A stretch of DNA of 64,000 nt from Cetobacterium somerae ATCC BAA-474 (GCF_000479045.1 NZ_KI518200.1:89131-153130), one strand, 5' to 3'; positions 7,989 to 17,437 are shown, counted from the first letter of the stretch. Made by a program: numbers and translations. The notes: a model not told the origin generated them from the sequence alone.

Positions 7989-9873
7989 ATACACTTTTTA
8001 TTATTCCCATTTTATAGCAGTATAATAACTTTTTTAACTCTTTAACTTGGCTCTCTAAATCTTTTCCTATATCTGTATCTCTTACTTTTAATCTTTCTTT
8101 TTTGCTATCTACAATCTCAGTTGTAGATTGAAAATCTAAACATTTTTCCACAGAATCTCCAATATTTTCAAATGGTTTATGACAAACTAATCTCTTTCCA
8201 TGAGAATTGAATATTAGAGTATATCCTGCTATTCCTGTTGTAGATTGATAAGCTTTTGAAAATCCACCATCTATAAGAATTAATTTCCCTTGAGCTCTTA
8301 TTGGTGTTTCACCTTTTCTTACCTTTACTGGAACATGGCCATTTATTATATGAGAATATTCATCTAATATTCCAAACTCTTTTAATATTCTATCAGCAAC
8401 CTCTTTGTTTTCAGAAAATTCATAATAATAATCATAATTCTCCTTATGACTCTCTTTATCTGAGAAAAAATATCTTTCAAAAGTTCTCATTTTATCTTTT
8501 CCAAAAAGTGGTGAATCTTTCCCACACCAAAGATACCATATAAAATCTTTACCTTGAATACTTTTTTCATCATAGTATCCCTCTCTACAAAGTTGATCAC
8601 ATCTTTCAAATAATCTTTTTCCTGAATATTTTTTTCCAAAAATATCTACCTCTCTAAATCCACCTTTTTCATCTAACGGCATACATCCATGAAATAATAG
8701 ATTTGAGTTCTTTTTTAAATATACGCTTCCTTTTTCTAATAAAAACTTTATATGCTCTTGAAGTTTTTCACTATTTTTAAAACTTCTCATTAATCCCTCT
8801 ACTACCTCTTTTTCTCTTTCATTTAAACTATAAAGATTATCTCTATCTAATGTTAAATATGAGTTATCTAAATTATGAAGTAAAAGTCTATCTTCCATAT
8901 TAAATGTTGAATTTCTTTTTATTACTTCTCCCTCTAACTTAAATTGAATAATTGAGATAGCTTTATGCATTTTAGAAAGCAACTCTTCATCACTGCTTTT
9001 ATCTTTTGTTTTTGGTTTAAACTCACTACATAAATCATCACCGTAAAACTCCATAGCTAAGGTTGCCAAAGGTAATAGATTTATTCCATATCCGTCTTCT
9101 AATATCTCTCTATTAGAGTATCTCAAGCATATTCTAATAGCATTTGCTATACAAGCTCCATGCCCACAAGCTGCACCTACCCATAATATGTCATGATTTC
9201 CCCATTGAATATCCACATTATGGTATTTCATAAGTTTATCCACTATTTTATGTGGATATGGTCCTCTATCATAAATATCCCCCACTATATGTAATGTATC
9301 TACAACTAATCTTTGAATAAGCATGCTTACATTTATTATAAACTCTTTGCCTCTTCCAATATCTATTATCGTATTTATAATACCTTCTATGTAATCCTTT
9401 TTATTTTTCTCTTCAGCACGCTCGTATAAAAGTTCTTGAATGATGTAGGAGAATTCTTTTGTCATAGCCTTTCCTACTTTTGATCTTGTATACTTAGAGG
9501 AAACTACTTTTAAAACTTCTAATATTCTTGGTATAGTTTTTTTATACCACTCTTCCATATCTATGCCTATAGATTGAATAAGTTCTATTTTTTCTTTAGG
9601 ATAGTATATTACCGTTGCCAATTGATTTTTTTCCTTTTCAGGTAAATTTATAAATATATTTTCTATTTTTTCTTTTATTACACCTGAACAATTTTTTAAA
9701 ACATGATTAAAAGCTTCATATTCCCCATGTATGTCACTTATAAAATGTTCCGTTCCTTTTGGTAAAGATAAAATTGCTTCTAAATTTATTATTTCTGTGG
9801 CTGTTTCAGCAATTGTTGGAAAATTTTTAGCTAAAAGTTTCAAGTATTTTAATTCTTCCTCTTTTATATTCAT
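7987..9873 (-). CDS. fbp: Fructose-1,6-bisphosphatase, class III
   Basis: Hydrolyses fructose 1,6-bisphosphate to fructose 6-phosphate, the committed step of gluconeogenesis. It is the class III type of Firmicutes, with a metallophosphatase fold: SDIHGEY (46-52), GDIYDRG (198-204), GNHD (225-228) and the later NGHVPVK motif. The 628 residues are close to the usual length of about 640-670. It starts one base after the stop of ppdK, with its ribosome site inside the ppdK end, so the two are co-translated. With ppdK and ccpN it forms a gluconeogenesis operon. Confidence 0.95.
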   Translation of the reverse strand: MNIKEEELKYLKLLAKNFPTIAETATEIINLEAILSLPKGTEHFISDIHGEYEAFNHVLKNCSGVIKEKIENIFINLPEKEKNQLATVIYYPKEKIELIQSIGIDMEEWYKKTIPRILEVLKVVSSKYTRSKVGKAMTKEFSYIIQELLYERAEEKNKKDYIEGIINTIIDIGRGKEFIINVSMLIQRLVVDTLHIVGDIYDRGPYPHKIVDKLMKYHNVDIQWGNHDILWVGAACGHGACIANAIRICLRYSNREILEDGYGINLLPLATLAMEFYGDDLCSEFKPKTKDKSSDEELLSKMHKAISIIQFKLEGEVIKRNSTFNMEDRLLLHNLDNSYLTLDRDNLYSLNEREKEVVEGLMRSFKNSEKLQEHIKFLLEKGSVYLKKNSNLLFHGCMPLDEKGGFREVDIFGKKYSGKRLFERCDQLCREGYYDEKSIQGKDFIWYLWCGKDSPLFGKDKMRTFERYFFSDKESHKENYDYYYEFSENKEVADRILKEFGILDEYSHIINGHVPVKVRKGETPIRAQGKLILIDGGFSKAYQSTTGIAGYTLIFNSHGKRLVCHKPFENIGDSVEKCLDFQSTTEIVDSKKERLKVRDTDIGKDLESQVKELKKLLYCYKMGIIKSV

Positions 9874-9874
9874 A

Positions 9875-12445
9875 TCAACTCATCCTTTTTAGTATGGCAC
9901 TTTGTGCTGATGCAACTATTGCAATTGGAACTCTAAACGGTGAACAACTAACATAATTGAATCCTAACTCATTGAAATACTCAATACTCTTAGGATCTCC
10001 CCCGTGCTCTCCACAAACTCCTATTTTTATATTTGGTTTTACGCTTTGACCTAACTCTTTAGCTAAAACTATTAATTTACCAACTCCACGTGTATCTATT
10101 GATTGAAATGGATCTCTTTTCATTATATTTTTAGCTTTGTAATGATCTATAAACTTTATAGAGTCATCTCTTGATATTCCATATGTTGTTTGAGTTAAAT
10201 CATTCGTTCCAAATGAGAAAAATGCGCTTTCTTCAGCAATTTCATTAGCTATTAAACAAGCTCTTGGTAGTTCCATCATAGTACCTAATTTATAATCTAT
10301 CTTCTCATTTTTTTCTTCAAAGACTTTTTCAATCTCTTTTAAAATTCCCTCTTTTATATATTTAAACTCACTAATACCTCCAATAAAAGGTATCATTATC
10401 TCTATTTCACAACTCCCGCCCTCTCCTTTACACTCAATAGCTGACTCTATTATAGCTCTTGCTTGCATCTCATATATCTCAGGGAAAGTAATTGCTAATC
10501 TACATCCTCTGTGTCCTAACATTGGATTTTCTTCTTTTAACTCTTTTATTCTACTTTCAATCTCTTTCGGACATTTTTCTAATAACACTGCTAGTTTTTG
10601 TATATCTTTCTCTGTTTTAGGTAAAAACTCATGAAATGGAGGATCTAAAAGTCTCACATTCATAGGTAAGCCACCCAATTTATGGAGCATCTTTTTAAAA
10701 TCTATTTTTTGAAGTTCTAAAAGTTTTTCTAAAGCTTTATCTCTATCCTCTTTTGTATTAGCAATTATCATCTCTCTAACACTCCATATTTTTTCATCTT
10801 CAAAAAACATATGTTCTGTTCTACAAAGTCCTATCCCTTCAGCCCCAAAACCTTTTCCAACTATTACATCTGTTGGAGTATCTGCATTCATTCTAACTTC
10901 TAAAGTCTTAATCTCTTTACACCATTCTAAAAACTCTTTTAACTCTTCACTAAGCTCTCCCATTTTTAGTTTTATGGCACCTTTATAAATATCTCCATTA
11001 TATCCATTTATAGATATAATCTCTCCTTCTTGAACTCTCTCTCCATTTATAGTAAAGAACTCTTCGCTAGAATCTATTTTTATCTCTTCACATCCTGTTA
11101 CACAACATTTCCCCATCCCTCTAGCTACTACAGCTCCGTGAGATGTTGCTCCTCCTTTAACAGTTACGATTCCTTTAGCTAAACTCATGCCTTTGATATC
11201 TTCCGGGGAAGTTTCCACTCTTACTAAAATTACAGATTCTCCTTCTTTTATTTTGTCTGTGGAAAGAACTACTTTTCCCACAGCTACTCCCGCTGAACCT
11301 GGTAATCCTTTCCCTAGAAACTTTTTTCCAACTATATCAGCCTCCTCAAATGTCCCATTGAAAACTTGAGGTAATAATTCTGTATCTACCATTAATATAG
11401 CTTTTTCTTTAGTTATAATATTTTCATTTACCATATCTACAGCTATTTTTATAGATGCATTTGGACTTCTTTTTCCATTTCTTGTTTGAAGTATAAATAA
11501 TTTTCCATCCTCTATGGTAAATTCAATATCTTGCATATCTCCATAGTGCTTTTCCAATGATTTTGCAATACTTAAAAATTCTTCATAAATATTTGGAAGT
11601 TGGTTTTTCATTGTTTCAATAGAGTGTGGTGTTCTTATTCCTGCTACAATATCTTCTCCTTGAGCTTCTAATAAATATTCTCCAAATAATTCATTTTCTC
11701 CTGTTGATGGATTTCTTGTAAAAGCTACTCCTGTTCCTGATAGCTCATTAAAATTACCAAATACCATTTCTTGAACTACAACAGCTGTCCCCATACTTTC
11801 ATCTATATTATTTAGTTGTCTATATATTTTTGCTCTTTCATTATTCCAAGATTTAAAGATAGATTCAATTGCCATTAAAATTTGTTCCTCTGGATTCTCT
11901 GGAAAAAACTCACCTGTTTCAATCCAGTATAACCCTTTAAAAGTTTCAATTATTTCCTTGTAAGTTTTCTCTTTAGAATACTCTTTAATCTTTACAAACT
12001 TTTCTCTTGAAACTCCTTTTACAATTTCTGCGAACATCTCTATAAATCTCAAATATATTTCATATACAAATTTTTCATTTTTAGTTTTCTCAATTAATTT
12101 TTGAACTGTATTATCATTTAATCCTAAATTAAGAATAGTATCCATCATTCCTGGCATAGATACCGGTGCACCTGATCTCACTGAAACTAGTAAAGGATTT
12201 TCTCCCTCAAACTCCTTACCTGTTTCTATTTCTAATTTTTTTATTCCCTCTTTTATATCTTTTATCATATTTTCTGATAAACAATTCTCATTCTTAAAAT
12301 AATTTTTACAAGCTACTGTTGTTGCTATTAACCCATTTGGAATAGGCAGTCCTATCTTTTTCATTTCTACTAGGTTGGCTCCCTTTCCACCTAATATCAT
12401 TTTTTCTAAACCATACCCTTCATTAAATAAGTAAATATTTTTCAT
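9875..12445 (-). CDS. ppdK: Pyruvate, phosphate dikinase
   Basis: Interconverts pyruvate + ATP + Pi with phosphoenolpyruvate + AMP + PPi. Domain order is normal: N-terminal ATP-grasp (LGGKGANLVEMKKIGLPIP, then SGAPVSMPGMMDTILNLG), the swivelling phosphohistidine domain with GGATSHGAVVARG (catalytic His at about residue 435), and the C-terminal PEP/pyruvate barrel with GVCGEHGGDP (catalytic Cys at about 811). The 856 residues are slightly below the usual 870-880. A good AGGAGAG site precedes the start. It lies 39 bases after ccpN in the same operon. No PPDK regulatory kinase gene is in the window. Confidence 0.97.
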   Translation of the reverse strand: MKNIYLFNEGYGLEKMILGGKGANLVEMKKIGLPIPNGLIATTVACKNYFKNENCLSENMIKDIKEGIKKLEIETGKEFEGENPLLVSVRSGAPVSMPGMMDTILNLGLNDNTVQKLIEKTKNEKFVYEIYLRFIEMFAEIVKGVSREKFVKIKEYSKEKTYKEIIETFKGLYWIETGEFFPENPEEQILMAIESIFKSWNNERAKIYRQLNNIDESMGTAVVVQEMVFGNFNELSGTGVAFTRNPSTGENELFGEYLLEAQGEDIVAGIRTPHSIETMKNQLPNIYEEFLSIAKSLEKHYGDMQDIEFTIEDGKLFILQTRNGKRSPNASIKIAVDMVNENIITKEKAILMVDTELLPQVFNGTFEEADIVGKKFLGKGLPGSAGVAVGKVVLSTDKIKEGESVILVRVETSPEDIKGMSLAKGIVTVKGGATSHGAVVARGMGKCCVTGCEEIKIDSSEEFFTINGERVQEGEIISINGYNGDIYKGAIKLKMGELSEELKEFLEWCKEIKTLEVRMNADTPTDVIVGKGFGAEGIGLCRTEHMFFEDEKIWSVREMIIANTKEDRDKALEKLLELQKIDFKKMLHKLGGLPMNVRLLDPPFHEFLPKTEKDIQKLAVLLEKCPKEIESRIKELKEENPMLGHRGCRLAITFPEIYEMQARAIIESAIECKGEGGSCEIEIMIPFIGGISEFKYIKEGILKEIEKVFEEKNEKIDYKLGTMMELPRACLIANEIAEESAFFSFGTNDLTQTTYGISRDDSIKFIDHYKAKNIMKRDPFQSIDTRGVGKLIVLAKELGQSVKPNIKIGVCGEHGGDPKSIEYFNELGFNYVSCSPFRVPIAIVASAQSAILKRMS

Positions 12446-12484
12446 TTTCTCTCTCCTGAACTTTCTAATTTATTTTAATTAAAA

Positions 12485-13120
12485 CTATTCATTTTTTTCT
12501 TTGTTCTTATTTTCTAATATATCAAGTAGTAATTTACTCACATTTGTTTTAGTAAATCTCCCAACTACTTTATATATCTCCTTTCCATTCTTCTCTGTTA
12601 TTCTAACAACAGGTACTGAGTCTATCTGATGTTCAATTATTTTTTTCACACAGTCCTCTATTGTCTCATCCTCTGTAGAAAATACTATGTTAGGCATTCT
12701 TGTCATTATAAGATTTATTGGTATTTGCTCGATATCTCTTTTCCCAATAGCGATTCTAAGCAAATCTTTTCTTGAAACAATACCTGAAAGATTCCCATCC
12801 TTTGTTATAAATATTGTTCCTATATCTTTTTCAAACATAAGAAGTACTGTTTTGTAAACTGAATAGCTTTCATCTATAGTTATTGGCATTCCCATTATAT
12901 GTTTTACTAGTGTTTTATTATTTGATTCTACAAAAGCTTCATTATAGGTATATCCTACTTTTTGCTTTGATTTTATTATTGACATTTTCTTTAAAATTGA
13001 AAAATCTGTTCTCAGAGCTGATCTAGTAATATATATCATTTTAGCTATTTCATCTCCTGTTATAGGCCCATTTTTTTTAATTATCTCTACAATCTCTCTT
13101 TGTCTTTCCGTTAACTGCAT
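12485..13120 (-). CDS. ccpN: CcpN-like transcriptional regulator (HTH + two CBS domains)
   Basis: A DNA-binding helix-turn-helix at about residues 1-58 (TERQREIVEIIKKNG, then ITRSALRTDFSILKKM) is followed by a CBS pair at about 72-205, which would bind an adenine nucleotide. This is the architecture of Bacillus CcpN (YqzB), the repressor of gluconeogenic genes that senses energy state. Here it is the first gene of a ccpN-ppdK-fbp operon, which strongly suggests that it controls gluconeogenesis and itself. Palindromic sites cover its promoter. The family and context are seen; ligand and targets are inferred from the family. Confidence 0.88.
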   Translation of the reverse strand: MQLTERQREIVEIIKKNGPITGDEIAKMIYITRSALRTDFSILKKMSIIKSKQKVGYTYNEAFVESNNKTLVKHIMGMPITIDESYSVYKTVLLMFEKDIGTIFITKDGNLSGIVSRKDLLRIAIGKRDIEQIPINLIMTRMPNIVFSTEDETIEDCVKKIIEHQIDSVPVVRITEKNGKEIYKVVGRFTKTNVSKLLLDILENKNKEKNE

Positions 13121-13136
13121 ATTAACTCCTTTTTTT

Positions 13137-13148
13137 AAGTGCGCACTT
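13137..13148. promoter_or_regulatory. Probable CcpN operator, site 1
   Basis: A perfect 12-bp palindrome AAGTGCGCACTT lies between the ccpN promoter and its ribosome site. Its TGC/GCA core recurs in the two upstream sites. Confidence 0.5.
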
Positions 13149-13181
13149 TATTTTTAAAAATAACTTTGTTTTATTAGAACA

Positions 13182-13210
13182 ATGTTACCACCTAAATATA
13201 AAAAATGCAA
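13182..13210 (-). promoter_or_regulatory. Promoter of the ccpN-ppdK-fbp operon
   Basis: On the minus strand TTGCAT (13205-13210) and TAACAT (13182-13187) are 17 bases apart. The -35 lies inside operator-like site 2, which fits repression. Confidence 0.5.
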
Positions 13211-13233
13211 CATTTATTAAAAAGTGCACATTT
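13203..13233. promoter_or_regulatory. Probable CcpN operators, sites 2 and 3
   Basis: Two imperfect inverted repeats stand side by side: AAATGCAACATTT (13203-13215) and AAAGTGCACATTT (13221-13233). They resemble the palindrome at 13137 and are about 18 bases apart, on and upstream of the -35. They could also influence the divergent bioF promoter. Confidence 0.45.
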
Positions 13234-13303
13234 AATTTTGAAGTATATATTTACATCTAATATTTATTCCTTCTTTCTAATGGCTTTTTTTTATCTTTTT
13301 AGG

Positions 13304-13309
13304 TATAAT
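13304..13309 (+). promoter_or_regulatory. Probable -10 of the bio operon
   Basis: TATAAT stands 17 bases before the bioF start codon, so any leader would be very short. No convincing -35 and no BirA-type biotin operator could be recognised in the 206-base gap. Confidence 0.4.
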
Positions 13310-13326
13310 ATTTTTGGTGATTAACT

Positions 13327-14448
13327 ATGTTAAAAGAAAAAATAAAAAAAGAGTTAGAAAATTTTAAAGATGAAAATCGTTTTAGAAAATTAACTATACT
13401 AAATCAAGATTTTTTAAATCTTTCATCTAATGATTATATGGGATTTGGCAATAACGCACTTTTAATTGAAGAGTTTTATAAAAAATATCCAAATCTAGCA
13501 CTTTCTTCTAGTTCTTCTAGACTAATTAGCGGATCATATTCTTTAGTTATGAAATTAGAAGAGCTAGCTGAAAATATATATAAAAAACCTGTCCTATTTT
13601 TTAATAGTGGCTTCGATTGCAATTGTTGTGTTATAGAAACCTTTTGTGATGAAAAAACTTTAGTCATAAGTGACAAGTTAAATCATGCAAGTATTCACGA
13701 TGGCATCTTACACAGTAAAGCAACTTTATTAAGATACAAACATCTTGATCTTAGCCATCTAAAAATACTTTTAAAAAAAAATAAAGATAAATTTGAAAAT
13801 ATTTTTGTTATTTCAGAAACTATCTATAGTATGGATGGAGATTGTGTCCATTTAGAAGAGCTTATCAGCTTAAAAAAAGAGTTCAATTTTTCATTAGTTA
13901 TTGATGAAGCTCACTCTTTTGGTGTTTACTCTTACGGAATGGCTCATAGTAAAAATTTAATTGAACATATTGATTTTCTTACAATTCCTCTTGGGAAAGG
14001 TGGAGGGTCAACTGGGTCATATCTAATCTGTAATCAACTATACAAAGATTACATCATTAATAAAGGAAGAAAATTTATTTACACCACAGCTCTTCCTCCT
14101 ATTAATATAGCTTGGAATATATTTATTTTAGAAAAAATGGAATTATTTAAAGATAAACGTCAATATCTTATTGAATTACAAGAATTAGCTCACTCTCTAA
14201 TAAAAAAATATAATATGAACACTTTATCTACAACACACATCATATCTATAATTATTGGAGATAACGAAAGATTGGATAAGATTACTAACTATTTAAAAGA
14301 AAAGAAATATTTTGTTTATGGAGTAAAAGAACCTACAGTTCCTAAGGGAACATCTAGAATTAGAATCGGCTTATCTCCTAGTTTATCAAAAGATAATATA
14401 ATTGATTTTTTTCAGGAGTTAAATTATGCACTTAATACTTTTTTTTAA
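13327..14448 (+). CDS. bioF: 8-amino-7-oxononanoate synthase
   Basis: PLP enzyme that condenses pimeloyl-ACP (or -CoA) with L-alanine to 8-amino-7-oxononanoate, the first ring-building step of biotin synthesis. It is an alpha-oxoamine synthase: LNLSSNDYMGF at about 35-45, SSSSRLISGS (substrate region), DEAHSFGVY, and the PLP lysine Lys224 in IPLGKGGGSTGSY. At 373 residues it is slightly short of the usual 385. It heads the cluster bioF-bioG-bioC and overlaps bioG by 23 bases. The ribosome site is a modest GGTGA. Confidence 0.93.
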   Translation: MLKEKIKKELENFKDENRFRKLTILNQDFLNLSSNDYMGFGNNALLIEEFYKKYPNLALSSSSSRLISGSYSLVMKLEELAENIYKKPVLFFNSGFDCNCCVIETFCDEKTLVISDKLNHASIHDGILHSKATLLRYKHLDLSHLKILLKKNKDKFENIFVISETIYSMDGDCVHLEELISLKKEFNFSLVIDEAHSFGVYSYGMAHSKNLIEHIDFLTIPLGKGGGSTGSYLICNQLYKDYIINKGRKFIYTTALPPINIAWNIFILEKMELFKDKRQYLIELQELAHSLIKKYNMNTLSTTHIISIIIGDNERLDKITNYLKEKKYFVYGVKEPTVPKGTSRIRIGLSPSLSKDNIIDFFQELNYALNTFF

Positions 14449-15031
14449 CGGATGGGGAATGGATAGTAACATTGTAGAAAATCTTACTTATGATGACTGC
14501 TTTGAAGTTCATTGTCTTAATTATCCCTATATTGTTAATAATCTCGATTTCTCTAAATATAAAAAAATTTATGTTATTGGTTGGTCCTTTGGTGTTTACT
14601 ATGCTTCTAAATTTTTATTAGAAAATAAGGAGTTAAACTGTTCATCCATAGCCATAAACGGTGTCCCATATATTATTGGTAAATATGGGATATCTTCAAA
14701 AATGTTTAGATTTACTCTAGAAACTCTTTCATTAGATAATTTAAAAAAATTCTATACTAATATGGAACTTCCTTTAGAGTATTTTTGTAAAACTCCAAAT
14801 TTAAACAAATTAAAAACAGAGTTAGAAAATATTCTTTATAATTCTCCTAATAACCATTATACTTTTGATAAAGTTTTTCTTGGAGAACATGATCGAATCA
14901 TTCCTTACTCAAAACAATTAAAGTTTTACGAAAAAGAGGCTAGTACTATCATTACCCTTCAATGTAGTCACTATCCTTTTAATGTTATAAAAAGTTGGAG
15001 GGATATCATTGGTAAAGAAAATGAATTTTGA
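14426..15031 (+). CDS. bioG: Pimeloyl-ACP methyl ester esterase BioG
   Basis: Removes the methyl group from pimeloyl-ACP methyl ester, releasing pimeloyl-ACP for BioF. The protein is a DUF452 alpha/beta hydrolase with N-terminal ILFFNGWGMD, nucleophile Ser54 in GWSFG, Asp156 in GEHDRIIP and His182 in CSHYP, a complete triad. This is the BioG solution, used where BioH is absent, and 201 residues is the normal length. It lies between bioF and bioC, overlapping both, exactly where such an esterase is needed. Confidence 0.93.
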   Translation: MHLILFFNGWGMDSNIVENLTYDDCFEVHCLNYPYIVNNLDFSKYKKIYVIGWSFGVYYASKFLLENKELNCSSIAINGVPYIIGKYGISSKMFRFTLETLSLDNLKKFYTNMELPLEYFCKTPNLNKLKTELENILYNSPNNHYTFDKVFLGEHDRIIPYSKQLKFYEKEASTIITLQCSHYPFNVIKSWRDIIGKENEF

Positions 15032-15677
15032 TAAGCAATTTAAAAATTATGACCAAAATGCAGTTACTCAAAAAAAAGTAGCTAAAAAACTTTTAACATT
15101 TATTGATAAATCCAAAAAATATGATACTATTTTAGAGTTAGGATGTGGTACAGGAATTTTTACTAAAACTCTCTGTGAAAATTTAAATTTCACTCATTTG
15201 GATTTAAATGATATTTTTAATACTCAAGATTTTTTTTCAAATATATCATACAGAGATTTTTTTGTTGAAAATATGGAAACACTAACAATAAAAAATTATT
15301 CTTTAATTGTTTCTAGTTCAGCTTTTCAATGGGTTGAAAACTTAGAAAATCTCATTTATAAAACTTCTAAAAATACTTCACATTTAGTTTTCTCTATATA
15401 TTCAAAGGGAAATTTAGTTGAAATTTTTAATCATTTTGGAGTATCTTTAGATTATAAAAGTACCGAAGAGATTTATCAAATTTTAAAAAAATACTATACT
15501 TTTGTTGAATTTCAAGAGGATGAGTTCACTCTAGAGTTTTCTACTCCTCTAAAAGCTTTAAAACATTTAAAAGAGACTGGAGTAACTGGCTTTTCAAGCT
15601 CTAACTATTCTTTAACAAAAAGTTTTAAATCTACAGTATTAACATATAAAGTAAGTTATTTTTCTTGTAAAAATTAA
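15009..15677 (+). CDS. bioC: Malonyl-ACP O-methyltransferase BioC
   Basis: SAM-dependent methyltransferase that disguises malonyl-ACP as a methyl ester so that fatty-acid synthesis can build the pimeloyl chain. Residues 42-49 read LELGCGTG (SAM motif I), and SSSAFQWVENL is typical of BioC; the C-terminal segment LKHLKETGVTG is also a BioC hallmark. At 222 residues it is a short form. I keep a TTG start at 15009 because GGAGGG at 14997-15002 is 6 bases away; the ATG at 15021 lacks a ribosome site at usable distance. It overlaps bioG by 23 bases. Confidence 0.9.
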   Translation: MVKKMNFDKQFKNYDQNAVTQKKVAKKLLTFIDKSKKYDTILELGCGTGIFTKTLCENLNFTHLDLNDIFNTQDFFSNISYRDFFVENMETLTIKNYSLIVSSSAFQWVENLENLIYKTSKNTSHLVFSIYSKGNLVEIFNHFGVSLDYKSTEEIYQILKKYYTFVEFQEDEFTLEFSTPLKALKHLKETGVTGFSSSNYSLTKSFKSTVLTYKVSYFSCKN

Positions 15678-15695
15678 AATCAAGGAGGATTTAAA

Positions 15696-16805
15696 ATGTT
15701 ATTTTACAGACCTAACTACCTAATGATGACCGCTGGGCCTACTACCGTTTCAGGTAATACTTTACATGCAAGAAGTAAGGTATTCGGAAACCCCGATCTT
15801 GATCCCGACTTCCTAAGTTATTATAAATTTGTTTGTCATAGACTTAGAAATTTTATTGGATCAGATCATTCTAAAATTCTTATAATGAGTGGAGAAGGAA
15901 TGCTTGGTTTAGATTCAGCTTGTGCTTCTCTTACTGAAAAAGGAGATAGAGCTCTTGTTATCTCTAATGGTTTCTTTGGAGAAGGTTTCAAAGAACTTAT
16001 TGAGCCTTATGGTGGGGAAGTTACTGTATTTGAATCAAGCTGGAAGAAATCAATTGATTTGGAAAATCTTAAAGATTTTCTAGAAAAAGATTCTGATTTT
16101 AAATATGCTACGGTAATACATTGTGATACTCCTAGTGGACTTCTTAACGATATTGGTCCTGTATGTCAACTTCTAAAATCTAAAGGTATTCTAACTGTAG
16201 TTGATACAGTTGCAGCTCTTGGAGGAGTTGACTTTAGAATGGATGAATGGAATGTTGATATTATGTTGTCTGCATCTCAAAAAGTTTTTTCAGCTGCCCC
16301 AGGTCTTACTATAGTCGCTGTTAGTAATGATGCTTGGCATGCAATGGAAAATAGAACAACTCCTATTCCATCTTTTTATTGTAATTTATTACACTGGAAA
16401 AATATAGAGGAAAAGAAATCTTTTCCATACACTATGCCAGCTAGTGACATTATCAGTTTAGGAACTGCTATTGATAATCTACTATCTGAAACTTTATTTA
16501 GAGTATTTGATAGACACGAGGAAATGAGAGATCTTTGTATTGAAAGACTTAAAGAACTTGGGTGTTCTCTATATTTAGAATCTAACTTCTCACCTACAGT
16601 TACAGCTTTTTATCCTCCTGAAGGAATAAGAGCAGAGGATTTACTAGTTCATCTAAGAACCAAATATAATATTCTACTTTCTGGATCTTATGGTCCTCTA
16701 GCTGGAAAGGTTATTAGAATTGGACATATGGGAGAAAATGCTCGTGAAGACAGAGTTAGATTTACTCTTGATTGTCTAGAAAAAGCTATCATAGATTTAA
16801 AATAA
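15696..16805 (+). CDS. Class V aminotransferase (alanine/serine--glyoxylate type)
   Basis: PLP-dependent class V aminotransferase of the AGXT/SGAT branch. It begins with MMTAGPTTV, carries the phosphate region MSGEGMLGLDSA, the Asp of VVDTVAALGG, and the PLP lysine Lys196 in SASQKVFSAAPG; it ends with GHMGENAREDRV, where the family has GHMG. Length (369) is normal. The start has a perfect AAGGAGG site. It follows bioC by 18 bases and precedes the terminator, so it is in the biotin transcript. Its substrate is not known: glyoxylate transamination would be the family role, whereas the operon raises a possible link to the biotin aminotransferase step, for which there is no direct evidence. Confidence 0.85.
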   Translation: MLFYRPNYLMMTAGPTTVSGNTLHARSKVFGNPDLDPDFLSYYKFVCHRLRNFIGSDHSKILIMSGEGMLGLDSACASLTEKGDRALVISNGFFGEGFKELIEPYGGEVTVFESSWKKSIDLENLKDFLEKDSDFKYATVIHCDTPSGLLNDIGPVCQLLKSKGILTVVDTVAALGGVDFRMDEWNVDIMLSASQKVFSAAPGLTIVAVSNDAWHAMENRTTPIPSFYCNLLHWKNIEEKKSFPYTMPASDIISLGTAIDNLLSETLFRVFDRHEEMRDLCIERLKELGCSLYLESNFSPTVTAFYPPEGIRAEDLLVHLRTKYNILLSGSYGPLAGKVIRIGHMGENAREDRVRFTLDCLEKAIIDLK

Positions 16806-16833
16806 AAAAAGTCGGATTAATCCGACTTTTTTT
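16804..16833. terminator. Bidirectional terminator between the bio operon and recR
   Basis: Perfect palindrome with a GTCGGATT/AATCCGAC core flanked by seven A and seven T, overlapping both stop regions of the converging transcripts. Confidence 0.9.
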
Positions 16834-17425
16834 ATATCTCTTGTCTTCCATCTAAAGCTCTTGATATAGTTGCTACATCAGCAAATTCTATATTTCCACC
16901 CATTGGAATTCCACTAGCTATTTTTGTTACTTTTACATCAAACGTCTTTAAAAGTTTTGTTAAGTATAAAGCTGTTGTCTCTCCCTCTAAATCTGGATTT
17001 AAAGCAAGAATAACTTCTTTTATATCCTCTTTTGCCACTCTTTCTAACAATGATTTTAAATTTAGTTTATCTGGAGTCATACCATTTAATGGATCTATTT
17101 TACCATTTAAAACATGATAACTTCCTTTATATCTCTTTGTTTTTTCTAAAGGAATTATATCTCTACTATCCTCTACAACACAGATAATATTCTTATCTCT
17201 AAATTCATCTCTACATATATCACATATATCATTTTCACTAAAATTACCACAAATTGAACATTTTTTTACAGTTTCTTTTACATCTTTTAAAGCTTTTGAA
17301 AATCTTTCAACTTCTTGATCCGACATCTCTAAAACATGAAATGCCAATCTCACTGCACTTTTTCTTCCAATTCCAGGTAATCTATTAAATTCATCTATCA
17401 ATATCTCTAATGACTTAGTTGCCAT
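16832..17425 (-). CDS. recR: Recombination protein RecR
   Basis: Part of the RecFOR/RecOR system that loads RecA on gapped DNA. It has the N-terminal helix-hairpin-helix (FNRLPGIGRKSAVRLAFH, residues 13-30), a four-cysteine zinc site (Cys56, 59, 68, 71), and a Toprim domain with VVEDSRDI and NPDLEGETTALYL. The 197-residue length is typical. It is the last gene of the accD-accA-pfkA-unknown-recR operon; the usual partner dnaX is not here. Confidence 0.96.
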   Translation of the reverse strand: MATKSLEILIDEFNRLPGIGRKSAVRLAFHVLEMSDQEVERFSKALKDVKETVKKCSICGNFSENDICDICRDEFRDKNIICVVEDSRDIIPLEKTKRYKGSYHVLNGKIDPLNGMTPDKLNLKSLLERVAKEDIKEVILALNPDLEGETTALYLTKLLKTFDVKVTKIASGIPMGGNIEFADVATISRALDGRQEI

Positions 17426-17437
17426 TTAAACTCCTTA

